Source of the DNA: JAYZAP01 sp964645285
GTDB lineage: Bacteria; Pseudomonadota; Alphaproteobacteria; JAAXGF01
DNA length: 5,268 nucleotides
Assembly (NCBI GenBank): GCA_964645285.1
Contig: CAZYDR010000165.1
Span: forward strand, 1-5,268
Direction: 5' to 3'
Shown: positions 1-5,268 of the stretch, piece after piece
Layout: each line of letters opens with the position of its first letter
How positions within the stretch are numbered: position 1 is the stretch's first letter
The notes under the pieces: generated by a model
The model's input: the letters and a program-made list of their open reading frames with translations, nothing else
Told to the model about the DNA's origin: nothing
Database searches by the model: none
Made by a program: the position numbers and the translations under genes

Positions 1-583
1 CCCCCAGGGTCTCGGCCTCGACCCGGCGCAGATCGAAACGCTGACAGCGCGACAGCACGGTCATGGGCACCTTGCGGATTTCCGTGGTGGCGAAGATGAA
101 AATGACCTGCTCGGGCGGCTCCTCCAAGGTCTTCAACAGGGCATTGAAGGCGCCCTTGGAGAGCATGTGGACTTCGTCGATGATGTAGATCTTGTAGCGC
201 GCCGAGACCGGGCGGTAGCGCACCCCGTCGATCAGGTCGCGCATGTCGTCAACGCCGGTACGGCTGGCGGCGTCCAGTTCCAGCACGTCCACATGGCGAT
301 CATCGGCGATCGCCGTACAGGGCTCGCATTCACCGCAAGGGCTGATGGTGGGACCGCCCTGGCCGTCGGCGCCGATGCAGTTAAGCGCCCGGGCGAGAAT
401 ACGCGCCGTGGTCGTCTTGCCGACGCCGCGCACCCCGGTGAACAGATAGCCATGGGCCAGACGGCCGCCCTCGATGGCGTTGGTCAGGGTACGAACCAGC
501 GTCTCCTGACCGATCAACTCGGCGAATGCCGCCGGACGGTATTTGCGGGCCAGAACCCGGTATGGAGTATCCTTGGAACTCAT
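1..583 (-). CDS. dnaX: DNA polymerase III subunit gamma/tau, N-terminal part (runs off left edge)
   Basis: This encodes the ATPase subunit of the clamp loader, which loads the sliding clamp and bridges the replicative polymerases in the cytoplasm. Reading from the ATG at 583-581 gives 194 codons of open frame with no stop before the edge. The start fits the family: the protein opens MSSKDTPYRVLARKYRP, matching the usual N-terminal YxVLARKYRP. The AAA+ features are in order. Walker A is G50-VRGV-GKTT (50-58). A zinc-binding cysteine set is at C69, C83, C86 and C89. Walker B is IYIIDEVHML (132-141, D136/E137). Sensor 1 lies in FATTE (164-168), and the arginine-finger SRC motif is at 178-180. 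The Shine-Dalgarno is poor: an AGGA lies about 17 bases upstream. The tau C-terminus and any frameshift site that would make gamma lie outside the window. The SRP RNA gene is 45-50 bases upstream on the same strand, so read-through from its promoter may contribute to expression. Confidence 0.97.
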   Translation of the reverse strand, partial: MSSKDTPYRVLARKYRPAAFAELIGQETLVRTLTNAIEGGRLAHGYLFTGVRGVGKTTTARILARALNCIGADGQGGPTISPCGECEPCTAIADDRHVDVLELDAASRTGVDDMRDLIDGVRYRPVSARYKIYIIDEVHMLSKGAFNALLKTLEEPPEQVIFIFATTEIRKVPMTVLSRCQRFDLRRVEAETLG

Positions 584-630
584 TCGGATCTAGCCGGGCT
601 TCCTGCTCGCGGTGGCGGATAAACGGCGGG

Positions 631-728
631 TGGAAGACTGGACAACGACCCAGGGCGATCTCGTTACGGCTGCTTCCTTCCGGATCTGACCGGGTTGGCG
701 AGGGCTCCGTCCATCGCCAGTCTCCCAG
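631..728 (-). ncRNA. ffs: Signal recognition particle RNA, small bacterial (4.5S-type)
   Basis: This is the RNA of the bacterial signal recognition particle. It binds the Ffh M domain and helps target nascent membrane proteins to FtsY. On the minus strand, 691-668 reads GGTCAGATCCGGAAGGAAGC followed by AGCC, the diagnostic domain IV. UCC and GGA close a GGAA tetraloop (681-678), with the asymmetric AGCA-side loop intact. The ends pair: GGGAGACTGG (726-717) matches CCAGTCTTCC (641-632) over ten pairs including one G-U, which sets the size at about 97 nt with no Alu domain. The outer ends are approximate. One base differs from the E. coli core: the CAGG side of the symmetric loop reads CAGA (A at 685). 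The gene lies directly upstream of dnaX on the same strand. Sequence motif and end pairing make the identity very secure. Confidence 0.95.
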
Positions 729-731
729 GGC

Positions 732-762
732 AATATATCAGCTTTCCGGGCACCGGGCGCAA
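732..762 (-). promoter_or_regulatory. Candidate sigma-70-type promoter of the SRP RNA gene
   Basis: On the minus strand a TTGCGC (762-757) precedes an AT-rich GATATATT (739-732) in an otherwise GC-rich stretch. Taking GATATA (739-734) as the -10 gives a 17-base spacer. Taking TATATT (737-732) gives 19. Either choice puts the transcription start near 726-728, exactly where the terminal stem of the SRP RNA begins. The agreement with the RNA end is the main support; the hexamers themselves are only moderate matches. Confidence 0.6.
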
Positions 763-768
763 GCCTTT

Positions 769-792
769 ACCGCCGAATTACCACACGGCGGT
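769..792. repeat. Inverted repeat between the oxidoreductase gene and the SRP RNA promoter
   Basis: ACCGCCG (769-775) and CGGCGGT (786-792) form a perfect 7-bp stem around a 10-base loop. It lies 8 bases past the stop codon of the minus-strand oxidoreductase gene and just upstream of the SRP RNA promoter, where a transcription terminator would be expected. There is no U-tract after the stem on the minus strand (TAAAGG follows), so it is not a classic intrinsic terminator. It could be a weak terminator or a 3'-end stabilising hairpin. Confidence 0.4.
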
Positions 793-800
793 TGTTACCT

Positions 801-1868
801 TCACTCCCGCGGCTGCACACCAAGCTCCTCGCCGGTCTTGAGGCCGTCCTGCCAGAGGATTTCGTCGAGGGTCACTTCGCCGGCCGCGAGCGATGCGCGG
901 CGGCGGGCGGCGCTGCCTTCGCCGGGCATGCGGATGGCGTCGACCCCCGGCGCCTTCTTCGATGCCTTGACCTCGTCGATGCGGGCCTGGACCTGATCGC
1001 GAAAGCCCGTGTTGCCGAACAGGCCGGGGTCGAAGGCCATGAGCATGTGGCCCTTGACCGCGCCCGGCTTGTTGACGTGGGCCAGGCCCATATCCGACTT
1101 GGCGAAGGCGCCGGACAAGAAGTCGATCATCATCAGCATACCGAAACCCCGGTGGCCGCTCGGGTCGATGGCGCCCATGTCGGCCTGATAGCCCTTGCCG
1201 TTGGCTACCGCGAAAGGATCGCTAGCGGGATTGCCGTCGGCGTCGTGGGCGATCCCCGGTTCGAGTTTCCCCTCGTAGCGCTGGGTGTAACGCACATAGG
1301 TCGGCAGGGTGGCGCAGGGGGTGAAATCGATGACGAAGGGATCGCTCCGGGTCGGCACCGCCCAAGCCATGGGGTTACTGCCGATATTGGGCTCGACGCC
1401 GCCGTGGGGATGGACTACCAGCACCGTGTCGTCGGAGAACATCATGGAGATGAACCCGGCGTCGGCGACTTTTTCCACATAGAGGCCAGCGTGGAAGCTG
1501 TCGTGACTATTGGTCACGGCGACCATGCCGATACCCGACGATTGAACCTTGGTGATGGCCGTATCGACGGCCAGAAGCATGGCCAGGGGTCCGGGCCCGT
1601 CATTGCCATTGATCAGGGCGTGGCTGGGGCCATCCTGCGCGACCACGGGCTTGGCCGTGGGGTCCGCATGGCCATGGCGGTAGTAATTGAGGTGCGAGCT
1701 GATGAGATGATTGAAACCCTGGACGTTGACCCCGCGAAGGTCCGATTCGAGATGGATGCCGGCCAGGGTGCGCGACGTCTCCACATCGACGCCGACGGCC
1801 TGCAACAGGCGCTCCATATAGTCGCGCAGGACCTCGATTTTGACCGTCAGGGTGCGGTGATTGAGCAT
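801..1868 (-). CDS. Ldh2-family (malate/L-lactate/ureidoglycolate dehydrogenase-like) oxidoreductase
   Basis: This is a 355-residue NAD(P)-dependent oxidoreductase of the Ldh2 (YlbC/AllD/ComC) family. These soluble enzymes interconvert 2-hydroxy acids and 2-oxo acids or reduce cyclic imino acids, and are unrelated to Rossmann-fold LDHs. Family landmarks are DLRGV (43-47), the coenzyme/substrate segment HPHGGVEPNIGSNPMAWAVP (153-172), VIDF (179-182), DADGNPASDP (209-218), GHRGFGMLMMIDFLSGA (238-254), GHMLMAFDPGLFG (273-285) and MPGEGSAARRR (314-324). The length is normal for the family. The start at 1868 is fixed by an ideal GGAGG five bases upstream; 42 further in-frame codons to 1994 are rejected as not family-like. 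Two motifs are odd. The family's SHG after LRG is VQG here (49-51). The NSxHFG motif that carries the proposed catalytic His of AllD reads NSHDSFHAG (120-128), with Asp at the His position and His on either side. The substrate cannot be told from sequence. It is divergent from nudC. Confidence 0.88.
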   Translation of the reverse strand: MLNHRTLTVKIEVLRDYMERLLQAVGVDVETSRTLAGIHLESDLRGVNVQGFNHLISSHLNYYRHGHADPTAKPVVAQDGPSHALINGNDGPGPLAMLLAVDTAITKVQSSGIGMVAVTNSHDSFHAGLYVEKVADAGFISMMFSDDTVLVVHPHGGVEPNIGSNPMAWAVPTRSDPFVIDFTPCATLPTYVRYTQRYEGKLEPGIAHDADGNPASDPFAVANGKGYQADMGAIDPSGHRGFGMLMMIDFLSGAFAKSDMGLAHVNKPGAVKGHMLMAFDPGLFGNTGFRDQVQARIDEVKASKKAPGVDAIRMPGEGSAARRRASLAAGEVTLDEILWQDGLKTGEELGVQPRE

Positions 1869-1873
1869 GGTTT

Positions 1874-1878
1874 CCTCC
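1874..1878 (-). promoter_or_regulatory. Strong Shine-Dalgarno fixing the oxidoreductase start
   Basis: The minus strand reads GGAGG at 1878-1874, followed by AAACC and then the ATG at 1868-1866. The five-base spacing is near ideal, and this site decides the start against the longer open frame that extends to 1994. Confidence 0.85.
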
Positions 1879-1886
1879 GGCGATGG

Positions 1887-1915
1887 TTGGACAATCGGCC
1901 ATATTTCATTATCAC
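1887..1915 (+). promoter_or_regulatory. Candidate promoter for nudC and the M24 gene
   Basis: TTGGAC (1887-1892) and TATCAC (1910-1915) are separated by exactly 17 bases, in the AT-richest part of the divergent intergenic region. A start near 1922 would give a leader of about 60 bases before the nudC ATG. The -10 is a partial match, so this is a suggestion only. Confidence 0.35.
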
Positions 1916-1933
1916 GGACTTGGTCCTGGTCAA
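1908..1933 (-). promoter_or_regulatory. Candidate promoter for the oxidoreductase gene, overlapping the nudC one
   Basis: On the minus strand TTGACC (1933-1928) lies upstream of GATAAT (1913-1908). Both hexamers are good matches, but the 14-base spacer is short; shifting to neighbouring hexamers lengthens it at the cost of match. The element overlaps the plus-strand candidate, so the two directions could compete or share control. Confidence 0.3.
1916..1926. repeat. Small palindrome in the divergent promoter region
   Basis: GGAC-TTG-GTCC is a perfect 4+3+4 inverted repeat. It lies between the candidate -35 and -10 of the minus-strand promoter and at the likely transcription start of the plus-strand one, where an operator would act on both. 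Short palindromes occur by chance in such DNA, so the regulatory reading is weak. Confidence 0.2.
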
Positions 1934-1980
1934 AGGCCCTGCGCTTGCCTTGACGGGATGGCCTGTGCAACCCTCGCCCC

Positions 1981-2892
1981 ATGGCGCGAATCAATGTTTA
2001 TGCTGGAGGAATTCTCGACCGCGCGTCGCCGTTGCGCGGCGATGAAGGCTGGGTCGAGGCTCATATGGCCAATCCCGAGGCCCGCTACGTGGCCGTATGG
2101 CGTGGGCGTCATCTGGTGCGGGGCGATGACCCGCCCCATGCGGTGATGCTGCCGCGCGAGGCCGTGGCACCGGCCATCGACCAGGGAGCCGCCACGGTGT
2201 TGCTCGGTGTTGATGGCGCGGTGGCCTATTTTGCCGTCGACTATTCGGCCGACGATGACGACCCGTCATATGGCGCCCTGGCCGACCACGGGGTGTTCCT
2301 CGATCTGCGTGAATTCGGTGGCCTGATCGCGGCCCCCGAGGCCTCCATGCTGGCCCAGGCACGGGGCCTCATGTACTGGCACCACCGCCATCGGTTCTGC
2401 GGCGTCTGCGGCAGTCCGGCAGACATCCGTGAGGCCGGCCATGTGCGCCGATGCAGTAACGACGCCTGCGGCGTCCAGCACTTTCCGCGTACCGACCCGG
2501 CGGTCATCATGCTGGTAAGTGACGGCGACAGCTGTCTGCTGGGCCGCCAGGAGAGCTGGCCCGAGGGCCGCTATTCGACCCTGGCCGGCTTCGTCGAACC
2601 GGGCGAAAGCCTGGAAGAAGCCGTGGCCCGGGAAATCAACGAGGAATCCGGCGTCACCGTGCGCGACGTGTGCTATCACTCGTCCCAACCTTGGCCCTTC
2701 CCGGCCTCGCTCATGCTGGGATTTTACGCCACCGCCGTGGATCCTACCATCACCATCGACCACGACGAACTCGACGACGCCCGCTGGTTCAGCCGCGACG
2801 AGCTGCGCACCCCGGACGGCGCCAGGCGGCTGCCGCGCCGCGATTCAATCTCCCGCCAGTTGGTCGACGACTGGCTCGATGGAAGTGAATAA
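1981..2892 (+). CDS. nudC: NAD(+) diphosphatase / NAD-cap hydrolase, Nudix family
   Basis: NudC is a cytoplasmic Nudix enzyme that splits NADH/NAD+ into NMN(H) and AMP and removes the NAD cap from RNA 5' ends. The 303-residue protein has the full family layout. Its N-terminal domain opens GGILDRASPLRGD (9-21), the usual NudC start. A zinc ribbon has C140 and C143, then C158 and C163. The Nudix box runs from G203 to V225 with every consensus residue (G203, E209, R217, E218, E221, E222, G224). The NudC-specific SQPWPFPAS follows at 235-243, which separates this enzyme from other Nudix hydrolases. PRRDSISRQLVDDWL near the C-terminus (286-299) also fits. The ATG at 1981 has no visible Shine-Dalgarno, but an in-frame stop at 1951 and no other ATG/GTG/TTG between leave it as the start. 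It is divergent from the oxidoreductase gene and is followed after four bases by the M24 gene, with which it is probably cotranscribed. Confidence 0.95.
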   Translation: MARINVYAGGILDRASPLRGDEGWVEAHMANPEARYVAVWRGRHLVRGDDPPHAVMLPREAVAPAIDQGAATVLLGVDGAVAYFAVDYSADDDDPSYGALADHGVFLDLREFGGLIAAPEASMLAQARGLMYWHHRHRFCGVCGSPADIREAGHVRRCSNDACGVQHFPRTDPAVIMLVSDGDSCLLGRQESWPEGRYSTLAGFVEPGESLEEAVAREINEESGVTVRDVCYHSSQPWPFPASLMLGFYATAVDPTITIDHDELDDARWFSRDELRTPDGARRLPRRDSISRQLVDDWLDGSE

Positions 2893-2896
2893 AGCC

Positions 2897-4105
2897 ATGA
2901 ACAGTTATCTCGACACTCTGTTGAGCGGCGATATCCCCCGGGAATGGTCCTTCGAGCCGGCGGAGTACGACACCCGCATCGCGACCTTGCGTGAGCGCAT
3001 GGCGGCGCGCGGCATCGACGTCATGCTGATCCACGGCGCCGTCGATCTTTGCTACCTCACCGGCTATCAGACCCTGTGGCCCGATGCCTACGCCTGCCTG
3101 GTGGTGCCCCTCGACGGCGAGCCGTTCATGCAGGTTGGCGAGGTCGAGGCCTCCTGCGCCGTGCTCCATGGCGGCATTACCGATCTGGTGCTGTTCGACT
3201 GGGTCGGCGCGGCCGCCATACCGGGGCAACTGGCCGATCTGTTGAAGGCCCGCGGCTACGGCAACAAGGCCATCGGGGTGCAGAGCGGGCGCATCGAAAT
3301 GGGCAAGAGCGGTCCGGTTGACGCCCGTCTCCTGGATCATCTGCGCACCGCCCTCGACGGCGCGACCTTCATCAACGCCACGCTGTTGATGTTCGAGATG
3401 CGCTTTCGCAAGTCGCCGGCCGAGATGGTCTATATGCGCCGCGCCGCCAAGATCACCAATTCCGGCATGCGCGCCGCCGTGGCGGCGGTCGAACCCGGCA
3501 AGACCGAGAACGACATCGCCGCCCTCGCCTCCCTGGTCATGATCGCGGCGGGCTCGGAGTTTTTCTCCATCGACCCCATCGTCAACGCCGGCCACCGCAC
3601 CGGTTATTTCCACACCACCTTCAAGCGCCACCCCATAGTCGAGGGTGATCCGGTGCAGCTCGAATTCGGCGGCTGCTTTCATCGCTATACATCGCCCCAG
3701 ATGCGCACGGTTCTGACCGGGCGTCCGACCCACTTCCAGCGCCGCGTTATCGATACGCAGATGGCGGCCCTCAAGACTCTCTACGGCGCCGTGCGGCCCG
3801 GCCGCAGCGTCCGCGACGTGGCCAAGGAGACCCAAAAGGCCATGGGCGGCATGGACGACGAAATCTTCCGCTCCGGCCACTTCGGCTACTCGGTCGGCCT
3901 CGGCTTCCCGCCGACCTGGACCGATGGTCCGGGCTATCTCTCGGAAGACAAGGACTTCGAACTCGAAGTCGGCATGACCTTCCACACGCCGTTCTCGTGG
4001 CGGGTGCCGAAGGAATTTGTCATCGGCACCAGCGAAACCATCGCCGTGACCGAAACGGGCTGCGACACCCTGACCAGCGACGAACGTACCGTCGAAATCA
4101 AATAG
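2897..4105 (+). CDS. M24-fold (creatinase/aminopeptidase P-like) hydrolase lacking the usual metal ligands
   Basis: This 402-residue protein has the two-domain layout of creatinase and prolidase relatives: an N-terminal creatinase-type domain (about 22-160; e.g. RIATLRERMAARGIDVMLIH, LCYLTGYQT) and a pita-bread domain (about 175-400; e.g. ERF-like MRFRKSPAEMVYMRRAA, EGDPVQLEFGG, GYSVGLGFPP, GMTFHTPF, ETIAVTETGCDTLT). Its length equals creatinase (about 400). By my alignment the five metal ligands of M24 peptidases are all replaced: Asp to E256, Asp to P267, His to Y331, Glu to P365 and Glu to S379. H239, at the position of the creatinase catalytic His, is kept. This suggests a metal-independent C-N hydrolase like creatinase or ectoine hydrolase (DoeA) rather than a peptidase; the substrate is unknown. 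The start at 2897 is preferred over an in-frame ATG at 2879 because of GGAAG at 2881-2885. It lies four bases after nudC, so translational coupling is likely. Confidence 0.88.
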   Translation: MNSYLDTLLSGDIPREWSFEPAEYDTRIATLRERMAARGIDVMLIHGAVDLCYLTGYQTLWPDAYACLVVPLDGEPFMQVGEVEASCAVLHGGITDLVLFDWVGAAAIPGQLADLLKARGYGNKAIGVQSGRIEMGKSGPVDARLLDHLRTALDGATFINATLLMFEMRFRKSPAEMVYMRRAAKITNSGMRAAVAAVEPGKTENDIAALASLVMIAAGSEFFSIDPIVNAGHRTGYFHTTFKRHPIVEGDPVQLEFGGCFHRYTSPQMRTVLTGRPTHFQRRVIDTQMAALKTLYGAVRPGRSVRDVAKETQKAMGGMDDEIFRSGHFGYSVGLGFPPTWTDGPGYLSEDKDFELEVGMTFHTPFSWRVPKEFVIGTSETIAVTETGCDTLTSDERTVEIK

Positions 4106-4125
4106 CGGTACGAACGGGACGCGGC

Positions 4126-5268
4126 TCAGACTTCTCGCGGAATAATGCCGCGTTCTTTCAACTTGGCGACAATCTGCTCGGCGGCCTGCTCGGCGCTGGT
4201 GTGGTCGCTGTAGAGGTGAATTTCCGGCACGTCGGGCGCTTCGTACGCGGAATCGACCCCGGTGAAATTCTTGATCTCACCGGCCCGAGCCGTGGCGTAG
4301 AGCCCCTTGACGTCGCGCCGCTCGCACTCTTCCAGCGAGGTATCAACGAATATTTCGATGAACTCGCCATCCTCGACCATGTTCCGCGCCATACGGCGCT
4401 CGGAGATAAACGGCGAAATAAAGGACGCCAGGACGATGATCCCGGCATCGACGAATAGTCTGGCGGACTCGGCAATTCGGCGAATGTTTTCAACCCGGTC
4501 GGCGTCGGTAAAACCAAGGTCGCGGTTGAGCCCGTGGCGCACGTTGTCACCATCGAGAATGTAGGTGTGGCAGCCGACGGAGAGGAGCTTCTTTTCCACC
4601 AGGTTGGCGATGGTTGATTTGCCGGAATCCCACAAGCCTGTAAACCACAAGACGCAAGGCTTTTGCCCTTTGATTTCGGCTCTGGCTTCCTTGTGAACGT
4701 CGAGCGCCTGCCAATGGATGTTGGTGGCCCGGCGCAGGGCGAAGTCCACCATCCCGGCGCCGACCGTGGCGTTTGTGAAGCGGTCAATCAAGATGAAAAT
4801 TCCGGTGCCCCGGTTATCATCGAAGGGGTCGAACGTCAGGGCGCGATCCCGGGAGAAATTACAGATGCCGACTTCGTTCAGCTCCAGGGTATTGACGTTG
4901 ACCTTGTATTTGAGGTCGGTGATCCGCGCCGATGCGGTCGAGGTTCCGATCTTGATGAGATAGTCTCGTTGCGGCAGCAAAGGCTCCTCGTGCATCCAAA
5001 TCAGCTTGGCCTCGAACTGGTCGGCGTAGTCGGGTCGGTCGTTGGCGGCGGAAATAATGTCGCCCCGGCTGATGTCGATTTCGTCTTCCATGGCCAGTGT
5101 CACGGCCTGACCGGGGCCGGCGCGGTCGAGATCACCGCCCAGTGTGACGATGCGCTCTACTTTGGAGGTCTGGCCCGAAGACGGGACAACAATGTCGTCT
5201 CTCGGTTTTATTACGCCGCAAACGACGGTGTCAGAAAAGCCGCGAAAATCCAAGTTGGGGCGGTTGAC
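4126..5268 (-). CDS. cysNC: Bifunctional sulfate adenylyltransferase large subunit / APS kinase (CysN-CysC fusion), C-terminal part
   Basis: The full protein would activate sulfate: CysN, a GTPase, works with CysD to make APS, and the fused CysC phosphorylates APS to PAPS for cysteine synthesis or sulfation of polysaccharides and Nod-factor-like products (NodQ type). The visible 380 residues enter in frame from the right edge at VNRPNLDFRGFS, the start of the EF-Tu-like domain II. Domain II-III continues to about 190 (DEIDISRGD at 62-70). The APS kinase follows, with P-loop GLWDSGKST (211-219), DGDNVRHGLNRDLGF (239-253), FISP (283-286), KGLY (321-324) and ARAGEIKNFTGVD. The GTPase domain, roughly the first 250 residues, and any cysD lie beyond the window. 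Oddities are W-D in the P-loop where S-G is usual, and AT (325-326) where KGLY is normally followed by KK or KR. Sampled lines here are 53-58% GC, against about 70% in the M24 gene. It converges on that gene with a 20-base gap. Confidence 0.95.
   Translation of the reverse strand, partial: VNRPNLDFRGFSDTVVCGVIKPRDDIVVPSSGQTSKVERIVTLGGDLDRAGPGQAVTLAMEDEIDISRGDIISAANDRPDYADQFEAKLIWMHEEPLLPQRDYLIKIGTSTASARITDLKYKVNVNTLELNEVGICNFSRDRALTFDPFDDNRGTGIFILIDRFTNATVGAGMVDFALRRATNIHWQALDVHKEARAEIKGQKPCVLWFTGLWDSGKSTIANLVEKKLLSVGCHTYILDGDNVRHGLNRDLGFTDADRVENIRRIAESARLFVDAGIIVLASFISPFISERRMARNMVEDGEFIEIFVDTSLEECERRDVKGLYATARAGEIKNFTGVDSAYEAPDVPEIHLYSDHTSAEQAAEQIVAKLKERGIIPREV

Noticed and set aside
621..650. 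Possible intrinsic terminator after the SRP RNA
   Set aside because: The GGCGG-like units here are direct rather than inverted repeats, and no U-tract follows on the minus strand.
1869..1994. N-terminal extension of the oxidoreductase by 42 codons
   Set aside because: The extension is not family-like, fills the whole promoter region and overlaps the nudC start. The ATG at 1868 has a GGAGG five bases upstream.
792..2045. 417-codon open frame on the plus strand opposite the oxidoreductase gene
   Set aside because: It is a shadow of the real minus-strand gene, which has family motifs and an ideal ribosome binding site. The plus-strand translation shows no recognisable domain and overlaps the nudC start.
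2519..2896. 126-codon N-terminal extension of the M24 protein
   Set aside because: It lies within nudC in another frame, where the nudC frame carries the Nudix box. The extension reads as Arg/Pro/Ser-rich shadow sequence.
2789..3985. 398-codon open frame on the minus strand opposite the M24 gene
   Set aside because: It is a GC-rich antisense shadow, rich in Ala, Gly, His and Asp, with no domain. The plus-strand frame has clear M24 landmarks throughout.
4106..4125. Bidirectional terminator between the convergent M24 and cysNC genes
   Set aside because: The 20-base gap shows no convincing stem or T-run on either strand.
1..5268. CRISPR array, insertion sequence, tRNA, att site or phage/defence genes
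   Set aside because: No regularly spaced repeats, terminal inverted repeats, transposase or tRNA-like sequence was seen on either strand. All long stretches are explained by the genes listed.

Overview
The window looks like ordinary chromosomal DNA from a GC-rich proteobacterium. An alphaproteobacterium, perhaps of the Rhodospirillales type, is the best guess. The reasons are high GC with GC-rich third codon positions, a short SRP (4.5S-type) RNA gene just upstream of dnaX, and protein sequences that read like alphaproteobacterial family members. The lineage call is an inference from family resemblance, not a measured placement.

Layout, left to right. Bases 1-583 (minus) hold the N-terminal 194 codons of dnaX, the DNA polymerase III gamma/tau subunit, which runs off the left edge. 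Upstream of it, on the same strand, is a compact SRP RNA gene (about 631-728) with its own promoter-like sequence. An inverted repeat at 769-792 separates this unit from a 355-residue Ldh2-family NAD(P)-dependent oxidoreductase gene (801-1868, minus). A 112-base divergent intergenic region (1869-1980) carries a good Shine-Dalgarno for the oxidoreductase and candidate promoters for both directions. On the plus strand follow nudC (Nudix NAD-capped RNA/NADH pyrophosphatase, 1981-2892) and, four bases later, an M24-fold 'pita-bread' hydrolase (2897-4105). These two are probably one operon. Twenty bases beyond its stop, a convergent gene on the minus strand (4126-5268, cut by the right edge) encodes the C-terminal part of a CysN-CysC fusion: sulfate adenylyltransferase large subunit joined to APS kinase.

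How the genes relate. dnaX and the SRP RNA are housekeeping neighbours. NudC acts on NAD(H) or NAD-capped RNA, and the CysN-CysC protein makes PAPS from sulfate. The two more accessory genes, the Ldh2-type oxidoreductase and the M24-type hydrolase, flank nudC and both lack residues that define the usual active site of their families. In the M24 protein every canonical metal ligand appears to be replaced, while the histidine used by creatinase is kept, so a metal-independent C-N hydrolase of the creatinase/ectoine-hydrolase kind is the best reading. In the oxidoreductase, both the Ser-His pair and the catalytic-His motif of the family are altered. I see no CRISPR array, mobile element, toxin-antitoxin pair, tRNA or phage gene. 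There is no strong case for a wholly new system; the diverged enzyme pair is the most interesting content.
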